Translations under genes and position numbers: made by a program
Origin: Symbiodinium natans
Lineage: Eukaryota; Sar; Dinophyceae; Suessiales; Symbiodiniaceae
Length of the DNA: 64,000 nt
Direction of reading: 5' to 3'
Assembly: GCA_905221605.1 (NCBI GenBank)
Contig: CAJNDS010002675.1
Coordinates: 255,788-319,787, forward strand
In this document: one piece after another, positions 19,601 through 32,500 of the stretch
Numbering within the stretch: the first letter of the stretch is position 1
Layout: each line of letters opens with the position of its first letter
Notes under the pieces: generated by a model
The model's database searches: none
What the model was told of the DNA's origin: nothing
The model's input: the letters and a program-made list of their open reading frames with translations, nothing else

Positions 19601-21820
19601 GCGCTTGTGGCAAGGTTTTTGTCTTGGCAAAAAAAGCGTGGCGGTGACGCAGATGCTTGCGGTAAGGTTTTTGTCTTGGCAAAACGCGCGGCATTGACGC
19701 AGGTGCTTGGTGCTTGTGGGAAGGTTTTTGTCTTAGCCACATGCGTGGCGCTGACGCAGGTGCTTGTGGCAAGGTTTTTGTCTTGGCAAAAAAAGCGTGG
19801 CGGTGACGCAGATGCTTGCGGTAAGGTTTTTGTCTTGGCAAAACGCGCGGCATTGACGCAGGTGCTTGGTGCTTGTGGGAAGGTTTTTGTCTTAGCAAAA
19901 TGCGTGGCGCTGACGCAGGTGCTTGTGGCAAGGTTTTTGTCTTGGCAAAACGCATGGCGGTGACGCAGATGCTTGCGGTAAGGTTTTTGTCTTGGCAAAA
20001 CGCGCGGCATTGACGCAGGTGCTTGGTGCTTGTGGGAAGGTTTTTGTCTTAGCAAAATGCGTGGCGCTGACGCAGGTGCTTGTGGCAAGGTTTTTGTCTT
20101 GGCAAAACGCGTGGCGGTGACGCAGATGCTTGCGGTAAGGTTTTTGTCTTGGCAAAACGCGCTGGCATTGACGCAGGTGCTTGGTGCTTGTGGGAAGGTT
20201 TTTGTCTTAGCAAAATGCGTGGCGCTGACGCAGGTGCTTGTGGCAAGGTTTTTGTCTTGGCAAAACGCGTGGCGGTGACGCAGATGCTTGCGGTAAGGTT
20301 TTTGTCTTGGCAAAACGCGCGGCATTGACGCAGGTGCTTGGTGCTTGTGGGAAGGTTTTTGTCTTGGCAAAATGCGTGGCGCTGACGCAGGCGCTTGTGG
20401 CAAGGTTTTTGTCTTGGCAAAAAAAGCGTGGCGGTGACGCAGATGCTTGCGGTAAGGTTTTTGTCTTGGCAAAACGCGCGGCATTGACGCAGGTGCTTGG
20501 TGCTTGTGGGAAGGTTTTTGTCTTAGCCACATGCGTGGCGCTGACGCAGGTGCTTGTGGCAAGGTTTTTGTCTTGGCAAAAAAAGCGTGGCGGTGACGCA
20601 GATGCTTGCGGTAAGGTTTTTGTCTTGGCAAAACGCGCGGCATTGACGCAGGTGCTTGGTGCTTGTGGGAAGGTTTTTGTCTTAGCAAAATGCGTGGCGC
20701 TGACGCAGGTGCTTGTGGCAAGGTTTTTGTCTTGGCAAAACGCATGGCGGTGACGCAGATGCTTGCGGTAAGGTTTTTGTCTTGGCAAAACGCGCGGCAT
20801 TGACGCAGGTGCTTGGTGCTTGTGGGAAGGTTTTTGTCTTAGCAAAATGCGTGGCGCTGACGCAGGTGCTTGTGGCAAGGTTTTTGTCTTGGCAAAACGC
20901 GTGGCGGTGACGCAGATGCTTGCGGTAAGGTTTTTGTCTTGGCAAAACGCGCTGGCATTGACGCAGGTGCTTGGTGCTTGTGGGAAGGTTTTTGTCTTAG
21001 CAAAATGCGTGGCGCTGACGCAGGTGCTTGTGGCAAGGTTTTTGTCTTGGCAAACGCGTGGCGGTGACGCAGATGCTTGCGGTAAGGTTTTTGTCTTGGC
21101 AAAACGCGCGGCATTGACGCAGGTGCTTGGTGCTTGTGGGAAGGTTTTTGTCTTAGCAAAATGCGTGGCGCTGACGCAGGGTCTTGTGGTAAGGTTTTTG
21201 TCTTGGCAACGCCTGGCGGCTTCGCAGGTGCTTGCGGAAATTTTGTCTTGGCAACACACGTGGCATTGACGCAGGTGCTTGTGGTAAGGTTTTTGTCTTG
21301 GCAAAACGCGCGGCGGTGACGCAGGTGCTTGTGGTAAGGTTTTTGTCTTGCCGAAACGAGTGGCGGTGATGCATGTGCTTGTGGTAAGGCTTTGTCTCGG
21401 TGCTTGTGGTAAGGGTTTTGTCTTGGCAAAATGCGTGGCGGTGACGCAGATGCTTGCGGTAAGGTTTTTGTCTTGGCAACACACATGGCATTGACGCAGG
21501 TGCTTGGTGCTTGTGGTAAGGTTTTTGTCTTGGCAAAACGCGTGGTGCTGACGCAGGTGCTTGTGGTAAGGTTTTTGTCTTGGCAGAACACGTGGCATTG
21601 ACGCAGGTGCCTGGTGCTTGCGGTAAGGTTTGTGTCTTGGCAAAACTCGTGGCATTGACGCAGGTGCTTGTGGTAAGGTTTTTGTCTTGGCAAAGCGCGC
21701 GGCGGCATGCATGTGCTTGTGGTAAGGTTTTTTTCTTGGCAAAACGAGTGGGGGTGACCCAGGTGCTTATGGCAAGGTTTGTGTCTTGGCGGCTTGGCAA
21801 AACGAGTGGCGGTGACGCAA
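16688..21820. repeat. Satellite with 157-bp higher-order repeat
   Basis: About 5.1 kb of tandem units. The base unit starts aaggtttttgtcttggcaaa. Three variants, A (50 bp, cgtggcggtgacgcagatg), B (57 bp, with a duplicated ggtgctt) and C (50 bp, gtcttagcaaaatgcg), alternate as a 157-bp higher-order unit, roughly 28-30 copies. Units are most uniform in the centre and decay after about 21180, as expected for unequal exchange. The HOR is 3n+1 bases long, so any frame cycles through all three phases. Stops on the minus strand occur only in variant C in one phase, which explains the long open frames there (up to 637 codons). No protein domain is seen. Confidence 0.95.
19507..21080. repeat. 790-bp duplication inside the satellite
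   Basis: About 784 bp at 19507-20290 recur at 20297-21080 with an offset of 790. Both copies share rare variants: ggcaaaaaaagcgtgg twice each, ttagccacatgcg (19736 and 20526) and cgcgctggcattg (20159 and 20949). The copies differ by a lost A near 21053, so the event is recent. Confidence 0.85.
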
Positions 21821-23115
21821 AATACCTCGTTCACTCGCATGCTATACAGAGCGCATAAACAGATCCAAGCTGCTCTTAAAGCACAACAAAGCTTCTTAGG
21901 GCTTCGGACAGTGACAGTCTCAAGTTCATGCAGAGAAGCTGAGTTTGCACGCCATATTGGCTCCACTGGCCCAGTGCTCGATGCCCCTTGAATGCCCGTT
22001 TGAACGCCCCTTGCCCCGTAACCTCACCTAACCCTTTTTTTGCGTGCTCTTTGGCTTTTTCTCCCTCGGGCCAAGGCCACTCTACGCTGTGAGCATCACT
22101 CTTCCAGAGTGAAGCCATCCCTTCTTGCGCCTCACCATGGGTTTAGGGTTGGCGGGTTTGGGGTTTAGGGCTTACAGGGCTGTACGCTTGCTGACGTGGC
22201 GTAGCGGCGTAGCGGCGTAGGGTCCGGAAGGAGCTTCTTCGCGGCCGCAGAGCGCGCTCAGCTTTTCACCAGGGCTGGCGTTCCAACACCGCATTCCAAG
22301 GGGTCGGAATTCAATGCCATCAGTCCTAGATAGGCAGGGCCAATCCGGACCCTCACCCTCAGAACGCCACAAACTGGAATCCGAAGCCCAGACAGTTGCG
22401 CTGCCATCCTCAACACTCCTGTGGATTTGTGGCATTGCATCACAGCTGAACATCTGAAGAGCACCTCTCACAGTCCTCGAACAGAACACACTTTAGGTTG
22501 GATCCTTAGCCTTTTTTGGTGTTTGCGGAGCTGTCTTTGCCTTGCGAATTCTCACGCATGCGCTCGCCGCCATTGCAGAGCTCGAGAGTGACAGTTCCTG
22601 CGGACAATCTTCGTTTCCAGTTTCAAAGCCGATGTGGACAGAAGGTAGAATCGGTAGAATGCCAGCACTTCCGTAACGGTTTGCATGACGTAGCAGAAGA
22701 ACAACACCGAAAAGAGCTGTCGCTCAACCACTGCCGTGTTTTCACGATTCTGATGGTTTTTCGAAGCTTAGTTGCGAGCGCAAGCAAGCTTGGGGAAGGT
22801 GCACAGAAACATCCTGTAAGAATTCTGATCCTTGTGCCTCTATGAGCCCAGTTGAGTGACTTTTGGGCGCAGCTGTTGACCGCGGAGCCATGGCCACTGG
22901 TAGCGCTGCCGGCAAGGAGAAGCCTTTCCTTTCGTGGAGCTCTCTTGCAGCATTTGGAGCAGCCCACAGCTGTTGCTCACACTGTAGCGGTTCTTTGCGA
23001 GTTCCGGGTTTGGTCCTTAGGCATTAGGCTGCTTCAGAGAGAGAGAGAGAGAGTTTGGGAGTTGAGGGGAGAATTGTAAGGAGAGGTCTTGTTACGCTTT
23101 GGCAGCACACTGGCG
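21821..23115. other. Unique sequence between satellite and duplication block
   Basis: No gene recognised. One frame near 22510-22670 reads CGAVFALRILTHALAAIAEL, protein-like but short, ending at a TAA and without clear splice sites. A short GA run is at 23036-23053. Confidence 0.4.
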
Positions 23116-23388
23116 CAGGAGCCCCATGGCGACATGATGCGCGGCGATCGCGGCTTTCCACTCGGATTGGTGCAAAGCATCCTCACGTCCACCATCTCCC
23201 AGTCTAAGCCTCTAGACTTGCAGCCAGCGGCTCCAGGGGCTTAGAGAATCCATAGACTCCATGGAGGATCTGCTCACGGCTGCCTACCAAAGCATTGTAA
23301 ACTATGCCCAGCCTGCAGCATCTTGAGCTTGGCTCTTTGCCAGAGGATGCCGAGTTCCATTGCCGCCCAAATGCGTTTCTCCATGCCA

Positions 23389-23413
23389 GGGGGGGGGGGG
23401 GGGGGGGGGGGGG
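23389..23413 (+). repeat. Poly-G run (25 G)
   Basis: Uninterrupted G run inside the first module-C-like segment, equivalent to a place where other copies have ordinary sequence. Confidence 0.95.
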
Positions 23414-25249
23414 CTGTTTTATGAGGCCCACTCAGGGGCCCACTCGAGTCCAACATGCAGAGCTCGAGAGGCGAAGCGTCGGAGCCCGGAGCATCAAAGT
23501 TGTGGGCATCGCCTGGAACTTGCTCCTCCAGAAGCCCCAGAAACCCTTCTCCATGTCTTCCATGGCAAACGGGCAAAAGACAGCGACTCCCTCTTCACCC
23601 GCCATGTATTTCCGCTTCTCAGTCTGAGAGTGCAAGGGCCTCTGATCAGGCGCAAGTACCCTCTGTTCAGGGCCAGCTGGCGATTGGCTGCAACCTTGCG
23701 AGCTTCACGATTGCCGCGTATCTCGCAAGGGCGCTCTGCAATGGCCTCGCCTAAGAGCTGCGCCGCTTCACCACCTGTGCCACCTGTGCAGGCACTCGTG
23801 AAGGCGACATCGGCTATGTGTCGGCTCAAGGCCCAAGCAGTGCTAGCTGTAGGAGGCCCACGCAGCTCGATGTAGAGTTCAGATCTCAATTCGGAAATTT
23901 GCCACGTCGAAGGTGCCTGCATGGGTGAGTTGGCCTTTCTGCTGCGCGCGAGTTGGCTCGACAGCTCCTTCCCCTTCACCAGGCACAGTGCCTGGTCTCA
24001 TTTCTTGCTTCTGTGCTGTTCTCATGTTGGAGAAAGTGAAGCCTTGTCTTCTTTGCTGAGACCGCCTTTGCACCAGTCCGCTGACAGTCAGTGGAGTTTC
24101 CTTCCAGATAGAATGCCTGGACTGCCGTGATCATATCACCGGTAGCACTGCACTCCCAGCACTCCCATCGGATCGCTGCCGTGTGCGGAGGCACGATCAG
24201 GCAAGTCGCCTCATTCTCAGGCAGAGACACGGTGTGGACATTCTTCTCTCAACAGCAGCCGACATCGGCCGAGGCAGATGAAGCTCTAGGATGCGCAGGA
24301 GACCAGGGCATGCAATTGTTGGCACTTGCTTCTCTGGACCCTTTCCCGCATGCCACACTGTTCTTCACGCCGCAGATGTAGTCGCCTACCGCCCAGTTCT
24401 TGACTTGACAAACCACTTCGCCAGCTGCGTTTCTTCGTGCACCTGCCTGGCCTCTGCTTGGGTCCGTCAAGCTCTTGCATCGTTTTCAGGCCCATTGGCA
24501 AGCGTGGTGCTGGAGTTTTCGCGGGACACCGGAGACTCGTGCGGGTGTCGGGGGCATGCCCTCCGGCCGACCATGCTCTCTGCCTTGGTGTGGGATGGAC
24601 GCATCCTGCATCATTTGGGCATTTGCCGGTAGCGAGTTAAGCCTAAGAATAGCAGTTGTGCTCCACCCTGAAGTAGACATGGAGAGCCGTCAGAAGTCTC
24701 TTGCAGACCCTTGCCCAAGTCTTCCATGGGTTACGAGAGACAGCTGCAGTCCACGGGCGAACATGGTATTCTTCATTCCCTGCCTCCCCCCCTGAGAATG
24801 CCCCGGCCTCTGATCAAACGCACGTGCCCTGCATATTTAGAGCCATACGGCGCTTCTTTTAAGGCCCGCTCGAGTCCAACATTCAGCGATCGAAAAGAGA
24901 TGAGGAGATGCCAACCGCAACAGCAGACGGCTTCAGCCGACATCAGCCGACCTTCCTTGCGTGCTGAGCCTTTTCGGTCAGCCTGAGCAGATGAAGCCCT
25001 GAGAAGAGTCGCAGTCCGGAGCATCAACGTTTCGGGCATGGCTGGGAATTCGCTCTTGCAGAAACCCTTGAAACCCCTCTCCATGTCTTCTATGGGAGAC
25101 GGGCAAAAGAAAGCGATCCTCTCTTTGCCCGCTATTTCCCCTTCAGTCTGAGATTCAAAGGCCTCTGATCAAGCGCAAGTACCCTCTGTTCAGGGCCAAC
25201 TGGCGACTTGCTGCAACCTTGCGAGCTTCACGATTGCCGCGTATTTCGC

Positions 25250-26300
25250 AAGGGCACTATGCATTGGCCTCGCATCTGCACACTTCCTAGGCCCTTAGGC
25301 TCGAGTAAGTAGCTCAAAGAGCTGTGCCATTTCACCACCTGTGCCGTGAAGGCGACAGACGGGCCCCGTGGCCCCCGCTTGCTTCTTGACTTCTTGCCTG
25401 GCATCTCCGACTCGTGGTAAGGCCGCTGCTTGTCATCGTAACCCTGCCGATGAAGTGAGCTCCAATCTGGGCACAGCTCTGCGCATCGGAGTGGGTCAAG
25501 GCGTACTCCAGTCGCGTCGACGCGAAGCATGGTTGCACCATCCAAAGGCGAACTGCGGCAGCAAACTGCCACAGCTCTGCCGGTGTCAATTGCACCCTTG
25601 GCCTTGAGACGGGCAGATGAAAGCATCTTTCTCCCACTCAATGTGAGAATGCCAGGGCTTGGAGTAACCGGTGGTCTTTTTAACACAGGGTTGTTGTCCT
25701 TGCGTTTCCTGGTTTCAAGAACCGTCACACTAATCTCAAGACCCATTCGGACCTTCGAACTTTGAAGAAAGGAATTCCGACGGTTCCAAACAGTTCAACT
25801 GTTTGGAGCTGTTTAGAGTCTAGAGAACAGGCTCTTGGAATGCACTGACAGTTCCTGAGAGTTGCTTGATGGTTCCAGAGCCCCTGTTGGTGCTGACACA
25901 CAAACAAGCCACCGGGCATTCCAAGCCAGGGTCTTTGATCAAGCGCAAGTGCTTACTCTGCAAGGGCACTATGGACTTGCCTCGCCCCGTGCATCTGCGG
26001 CAATTTTGCACAGTTTACGGACGCTTTCCCAGGCTCGAGTACGTAGCCCAAAGAGCCGTGCCACTTCACCACCTGTGCCACCTGTGCAGGCATTCGTGAA
26101 GGCAACATCGGCTATCTGTCGGCTCAAGGCCCAAGCAGTGCTAGCTGTAGGAGGTCCGCAGCTCGGCGTAGAGTTCAGATCTCAATTGGAAAATTTGCCA
26201 CGCCGTGCGTGCCTGCAAGTGTGAGTTGGCCTTTCTGCTGTGCGCACGTTGGCTCGACAGTTCCTGCCCCTTCACCAGCCGCAGTGCCTGGTCTCATTTC
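25250..26300 (+). repeat. 1.05-kb duplication, copy 1
   Basis: Nearly identical to 27570-28630 at an offset of about 2321 bp. It holds two insertions into module A: about 270 bp at 25340-25610 and about 280 bp at 25650-25935. The second is flanked by a duplicated gccagggc/gccagggt, like a target-site duplication. Confidence 0.85.
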
Positions 26301-26423
26301 TTGCTTCCGTGCTGTTCTCATGTTGGAGAAGGTGAAGCCTTGTCTAGGGCATCTCTGCTCAGATCGTCTTTGCACCAGTCCCCTGATCAGGGATACTTGC
26401 ACACATTCCCTTGTTTTTTCCAG

Positions 26424-26488
26424 GTAACGAGCCCTTCCCAATGTTGCAAAAAATGGACAAGCCCACTGCACCCGGAGAAAGCCACAAG
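26424..26488 (+). pseudogene. 65-nt exon-like element, copy 1
   Basis: Preceded by ttttttccag and followed by gtacgt. In the third phase it reads NEPFPMLQKMDKPTAPGESH. About 10 bp on, a second protein-like stretch reads ASKLSERFKSGDRVDW (about 26498-26545). I do not recognise the protein. Two further copies exist at 35814 and 39630. Substitutions among the three copies mostly change amino acids. Confidence 0.45.
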
Positions 26489-27569
26489 GTACGTTTAAGC
26501 AAGCTAGCAAACTGAGTGAGCGCTTTAAATCGGGCGATCGCGTGGACTGGACATTCTACTCTCAACAGCAGCCGACATTGGCCGAGGCAGATGATGCTCC
26601 AGGAAGGGCAGGAGACCAGAGCATGCCATTGTTGGCGATTGCTTCTCTGGGCCCTTCCCCAAGTCTTCCATGGGTTACGAGGGACGTGCGAGCCTTCTTG
26701 CTCTGCCTGGTTTCTTTCTAGTTGCCTTTCTGAGTCTCGACGAGAGACAGCTGCAGTCCACGGGCGAACATGGTGCTCTCCATTCCCTGCCTCCCTACTG
26801 AGAATGCCCCGGCCTCTGATCAAGCACACGTGCCCTACATATGCAGAGGCATACGGCGTTTGTTTTATGACCCACTCGAGTCCAACATGCAGCGATCGAA
26901 AAGCGATGAGGAGATGCCTTTCGCATCAGCAGACCGTGCCAGCCGACATTTTCTCGAAGAGTTCCGCAAGCGCGCACGCGCATGCGCTTGCTGCTGCCAA
27001 GGGGACTTTATGAGCATGTCTGCGTGTGCTGCGTGTTGCACTCCCCTTGGGTTGTTTGGTCCTCCCGCCCCCCTCAGAAAAAGGGAGGGCTTGCTCCGTC
27101 CTCACGCTGCCCTCAGAAGTAGGGACGGCCACTCAAGATGTTCGCAACCAGGTACACACCGTCTTTTTGGGATGTCAGCCGACATCTGCCGACCTGCCTT
27201 CCCCGCTGAGCCTTTTCGATCAGCCTGAGCAGATGAAGCCCTGAGAAGAGTCGGAGTCCGGAACATCAACGTTTCGGGCATGGCTGGGAATTCGCTCTTG
27301 CAGAAACCCTTGAAACCCCTCTCCATGTCTTCTATGGGAGACGGGCAAAAGAAAGCGACTCCCGCTTCACCCATGTATTTCCGCTTTTCAGTCTGAGAGT
27401 GCAAGGGCCTCTGATCAAGCGCAAGTACCCTCTGTTCAGGGCCAGCTGGCGATTGGCTGCAACCTTGCGAGCTTCACGATTGCCGCGAATCTCGCAAGGG
27501 CGCCATGCATGGCATTGAGTTTGGCCCCGCATCTGCAGAATTTCCGCACAATTTACACAGTTTATGCAT

Positions 27570-28630
27570 TAGCCTCGCATCTGCACAGCTCCTAGGCCCT
27601 TAAGCTCGAGTAGGTAGCTCAAAGAGCTATGCCACTTCACCACCTGTGCCACCTGTGCAGGCATTCGTGAAGGCGACAGACGGGCCCCGTGGCCCCCGCT
27701 TGCTTCTTGACTTCTTGCCTGGCATCTCCGACTCGTGGTAAGGCCGCTGCTTGTCATCGTAACCCTGCCGATGAAGTGAGCTCCAATCTGGGCACAGCTC
27801 TGCGCATCGGAGTGGGTCAAGGCGTACTCCAGTCGCGTCGACGCGAAGCATGGTTGCACCATCCAAAGGCGAACTGCGGCAGCAAACTGCCACAGCTCTG
27901 CCGGTGTCAATTGCACCCTTGGCCTTGAGACGGGCAGATGAAAGCATCTTTCTCCCACTCAATGTGAGAATGCCAGGGCTTGGAGTAACCGGTGGTCTGT
28001 TTAACACAGGGTTTTTGTCCTTGCGTTTCCTGGTTTCAAGAACCGTCACACTAATCTCAAGACCCATTCGGACCTTCGAACTTTGAAGAAAGGAATTCCG
28101 ACGGTTCCAAACAGTTCAACTGTTTGGAGCTGTTTAGAGTCTAGAGAACAGGCTCTAGGAATGCACTGACAGTTCCTGAGAGTTGCTTGATGGTTCCAGA
28201 GCCCCTGTTGGTGTTTGTGTGTCAAGCCACCGGGCATTCCAAGCCAGGGCCTTTGATCAAGCGCAAGTGCTTACTCTGCAAGGGCACTATGGACTTGCCT
28301 CGCCCCGTGCATCTGCGGAAATTTTGCACAGTTTACGGACGCTTTCCCAGGCTCGAGTACGTAGCTCACAAAGCTGCGCCGCTTCACCACCTGTGCCACT
28401 TATGCAGGCATTCGTGAAGGCAACATCGGCTATCTGTCGGCTCAAGGCCCAAGCAGTGCTAGCTGTGGGAGGTCCGCAGCTCGGCGTAGAGTTCAGATCT
28501 CAATTGGAAAATTTGCCACGCCGTGCGTGCCTGCAAGTGTGAGTTGGCCTTTCTGCTGTGCGCACGTTGGCTCGACAGTTTCTTTCCCTTTACCAGGCAC
28601 AGTGCCTGGTCTCATTTCTTGCTTTTGTGC
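27570..28630 (+). repeat. 1.05-kb duplication, copy 2
   Basis: Second copy of 25250-26300 with scattered substitutions and a short indel near 28215 (gtttgtgtgtcaagcc versus gctgacacacaaacaagcc). It carries the same two insertions, so they predate this duplication. Confidence 0.85.
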
Positions 28631-28869
28631 TGTCCTCACGTGTTACATGTCTCATGTGACCCAAGTCAGCCTGACTGCTTGAAGAAGGTGAAGCCTTGTC
28701 TAGGGCATCTCTGCTGAGGGCGTGCCCCGGCTTCTTTGCGCCAGTCCCCTCGTCCCATCTGCCTAGTCACTCAATGTTTATGAGAGTCAGTGGAGTTTCC
28801 TTCGAGGCAGAATGCCTGGAAAGCTCGTGATCACACAAACATCATCCAGCGAGGCAGTGATCCAGGCAC

Positions 28870-29515
28870 CTTAAACTCCACAATGGACTTCAGTCCTTCA
28901 GGCCACGTTTGGCCATTTGCTTTTGTCTAGGCCGGGTTCGGGCTTCGAGGCTTGGAGAGGGGTTCGCTGTTTCTTGGGCTTCTTTGGTTGAATCCGGGCG
29001 AAATCCCGTCCGGCTGCATGTCCTTGCTTAAATTATTAAAGCAATTTCCCCCAATCTGCTTCAAGACACCGAAGCCCATCTTGGTGTGCTTTGGAACCCA
29101 CGTGCCAGACACTGCGGTGCTGCAGTCCTCAAGTAAACTTTCTCAAAATCTGCAGATTCTCTGGTCCAGGGAGAGTGGGGGGTTTAAACGCAAGGGACCC
29201 GTCCAAAGGGCAATCACCACGAGAACCTTGGACAAAGTTCGTTTAAGCCCGCCGCCTTCATCGAGGCTTCCCCCCCTTCGTTGAGGCTTCTTCGGGTTCA
29301 GGGTTCGTCGACCCCGCTGGGGGCAAGTTGAGAGGGAAGTGAAGATCAGACTCGGCAAGCGCAGCATCCTAAACCCATCTCTTGCCTTCGTTGAAGTCGC
29401 CTGACTTCGCCGAGGTTCGTTTTGGAGGTTTTCGGCCTACAAAATTCGCCCAAGGTCGGCGGTACGCCTTTGGGGAGGTCCCTTCTGTTCGGCCCCTAGG
29501 TTAGGCCCTTTAGGC
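28870..29515. other. Unique island inside the duplication block
   Basis: About 650 bp with no similarity to modules A-C. A plus-strand frame 28952-29284 (110 codons) is open, but no domain is visible. The island interrupts the array between a module-B end and a partial module C that starts at agcactcccatcgg. Confidence 0.5.
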
Positions 29516-32500
29516 CCCACAGCACTCCCATCGGATCGCTGCCGTGTGTGGAAGCACGACGGGGCAAGTCGCCTCAGGATACCCAAGCAGGGTGTGGACA
29601 TTCGTCCCTCAACAACAGCCGACATCGGCCGGGGCAGATGATGCTCTAGGAAGTGCAGGAGACCAGAGCATGCAATTGCTGGCAATTGCTTCTCTGGACC
29701 CTTCCCCAAGTCTTCCATGGGTTACGAGAGATAGATGCAGTTTACGGGCGAACATGGTACTCTCCATTCCCTGCCTCCCTCACTGAGAATGCCCCGGCCT
29801 CTGATCAAGCGCACGTGCCCTGCATATTTAGAGCCATACGGCGCTTGTTTTGTGGCCCGCTCGAGTCCAACATTCAGCGATCGAAAAGCGATGAGGAGAT
29901 GCCAAGCGCAACAGCAGACGGTTTCAGCCGACATCAGCCGACCTTCCTTGCGTGCTGAGCCCGCCTGAGCAGATGAAGCCCTGAGAAGAGTCGCAGCCCG
30001 GAGCATCAAAGTTGTTGGCATCGCTTGGAATTTGCTCCGGCAGAAACCTTTGAAACCCCTCTCCATGTCTTCCATGGGAGACGGGCAAATGAAAGCATCT
30101 GTCTCTTCACCCGCTATGTCCCCTTCAGTCTGAGAGTGCAAGCGCCTCTGATCAGGCGCAAGTACCCTCTGTTCAGGGCCAGCTGGCGACGTGCTGCAAC
30201 CTTGCAAGCTTCACGCTTGCCGCGCATTTCGCGAGGGCACTATGCGTTGGCCTCGCCCTGCGCATCTCCAGAATACACACAGAATATACACAGTTTACGC
30301 ACACTTTACAGACACTTTCCCAGGCTCGAGTACGCAGCTCACAAAGCTGCGCCGTTTCACCACCTGTGCCGCCAGTGCAGGCATTCGTGAAGGCGACAAA
30401 CGGGCAGATGAAAGCATCTTTCTGCCACTCAATGTGAGAATGCCAGGGCCTTTGATCAAGCGCAAGTGCGTACTCTGCAAGGGCACTATGGACTTGCCTC
30501 GCCCCGTGCATCTGCGGAAATTTTGCACAGTTTACGGACGCTTTCCCAGGCTCGAGTACGTAGCCCAAAGAGCCGTGCCACTTCACCACCTGTGCCACTT
30601 ATGCAGGCATTCGTGAAGGCAACGTCGGCTATCTGTCGGCTCAAGGCCCAAGCAGTGCTAGCTGTGGGAGGTCCGCAGCTCGGCGTAGAGTTCAGATCTC
30701 AATTTGAAAATTTGCCACGCCGTGCGTGCCTGCAAGTGTGAGTTGGCCTTTCTGCTGTGCGCACGTTGGCTCGACAGTTTCTTTCCCTTTGCCAGGCACA
30801 GTGCCTGGTCTCATTTCTTGCTTTTGTGCTGTCCTCACGTGTTACATGTCTCTTGTGACCCAAGTCAGCCTGTTTGCGGAGGCACCATCAGGCAAGTCGC
30901 TTCAGGAATCCCAAGCAGACATATGGTGTGGACATTCTTCTTTCAACTGCAGCCGACATCGGCCGAGGCAGATGAATCTCTAGGAAGCGCAGGAGAGCAG
31001 AGCATGCAATTGCTGGCAATTGCTTCTCTGGACCCTTCCCCAAGTCTTCCATGGGTTACGAGAGACAGCTGCAGTCCACGGGCGAACATGGTACTCTCCA
31101 TTCCCTGCCTCCCTCACTGAGAATGCCCCGGCCTCTGATCAAGCGCACGTGCCCTGCATATTTAGAGCCATACGGCGCTTGTTTTGTGGCCCGCTCGAGT
31201 CCAACATTCAGCGATCGAAAAGCGATGAGGAGATGCCAACCGCAACAGCAGACGGTTTCAGCCGACATCAGCCGACTTTCCTTGCGTGCTGAGCCTGTGC
31301 GAGCAGCCTGAGCAGATGAAGCCCTGAGAAGAGTCGGAGCCCGGAGCATCAACGTTTTGGGCATCGCTTGGAACTTGCTCCTGCAGAAACACTCGAAACC
31401 CCTCTCCATGTCTTCTATGGGAGACGGGCAAAAGAAAGCGATCCTCTCTTTGCCCGCTAATGCCCCTTCAGTTTGAGAGTGCAAGGGCTTCTGATCAAGC
31501 GCAAGTACCCTCTGTTCGGGGCCATCTGGCGACTTGCTGCAACCTTGCGAGCTTCACGATTGCCGCGTATTTCGCAAGGGCACTGTGCATTGGCTTGGCA
31601 TCTGCAGAATTTACTGAGAATGTTTGCACATTTTACGCACACTTCCTAGGCTCCTAGGCTTAATGCCACTTCACCACCTGTGCTAGCTGTGGGAGGTCCG
31701 CAGCTCGGCGTAGAGTTCAGATCTCAATTGGAAAATTTGCCACGCCGTGCGTGCCTGCAAGTGTGAGTTGGCCTTTCTGCTGTGCGCAAGTTTGGCTCGA
31801 CAGTGCCTTCCCCTTCACCACCCACAGTGCCTGGTCTCATTTCTTGCTTCTGTGCTGCTCTCATGTTTTACACGTCTCATGTGACCCAAGCCAGCTGCTT
31901 GGAGGGGGTGAAGCCTTGTAGCCTTGTCTAGGGCATCTCTGCTGAGAGCGTCTTTGCGCCAGTCCCCTGAGTCAGTGGAGTTTCCTTCGAGGTAGAATGC
32001 CTAGACTGCGCGTGATCACATCACAAACGTCTTCTAGCGAGACAGCGCCGCACTCTCAGCACTCCCATCGGATCGCTGCCGTGTGCGGAGGCACCATCAG
32101 GCAAGTCGACTCAGGAATCCCAAGCAGACATATGGTGTGGACATTCTTCTTTCAACTGCAGCCGACATCGGCCGAGGCAGATGAATCTCTAGGAAGCGCA
32201 GGAGAGCAGAGCATGCAATTGCTGTCAATTGCTTCTCTGGACCCTTCCCCAAGTCTTCCATGGGTTACGAGAGACAGCTGCAGTCCACGGGCGAACATGG
32301 TACTCTCCATTCCCTGCCTCCCTCACTGAGAATGCCCCGGATTTGATCAAGCGCACGTGCCCTGCACATTTAGAGCCATACGGCGCATCTTTTGTGGCCC
32401 GCTCGAGTCCAACATTCAGCGATCGAAAAGCGATGAGGAGATGCCAAGCGCAACAGCAGACGGTTTCAGCCGACATCAGCCGACTTTCCTTCCCCGCTGA

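Noticed and set aside
16688-21820. CRISPR array, because of regular spacing
   Set aside because: There are no unique spacers; the units are contiguous variants of one sequence and there are no cas genes in a eukaryotic context.
16656-21966. Very long minus-strand open frames (511-637 codons) as real proteins
   Set aside because: They follow the satellite exactly, rotate through all phases because the unit is 3n+1 bp, and show no domain. Repeat structure explains them.
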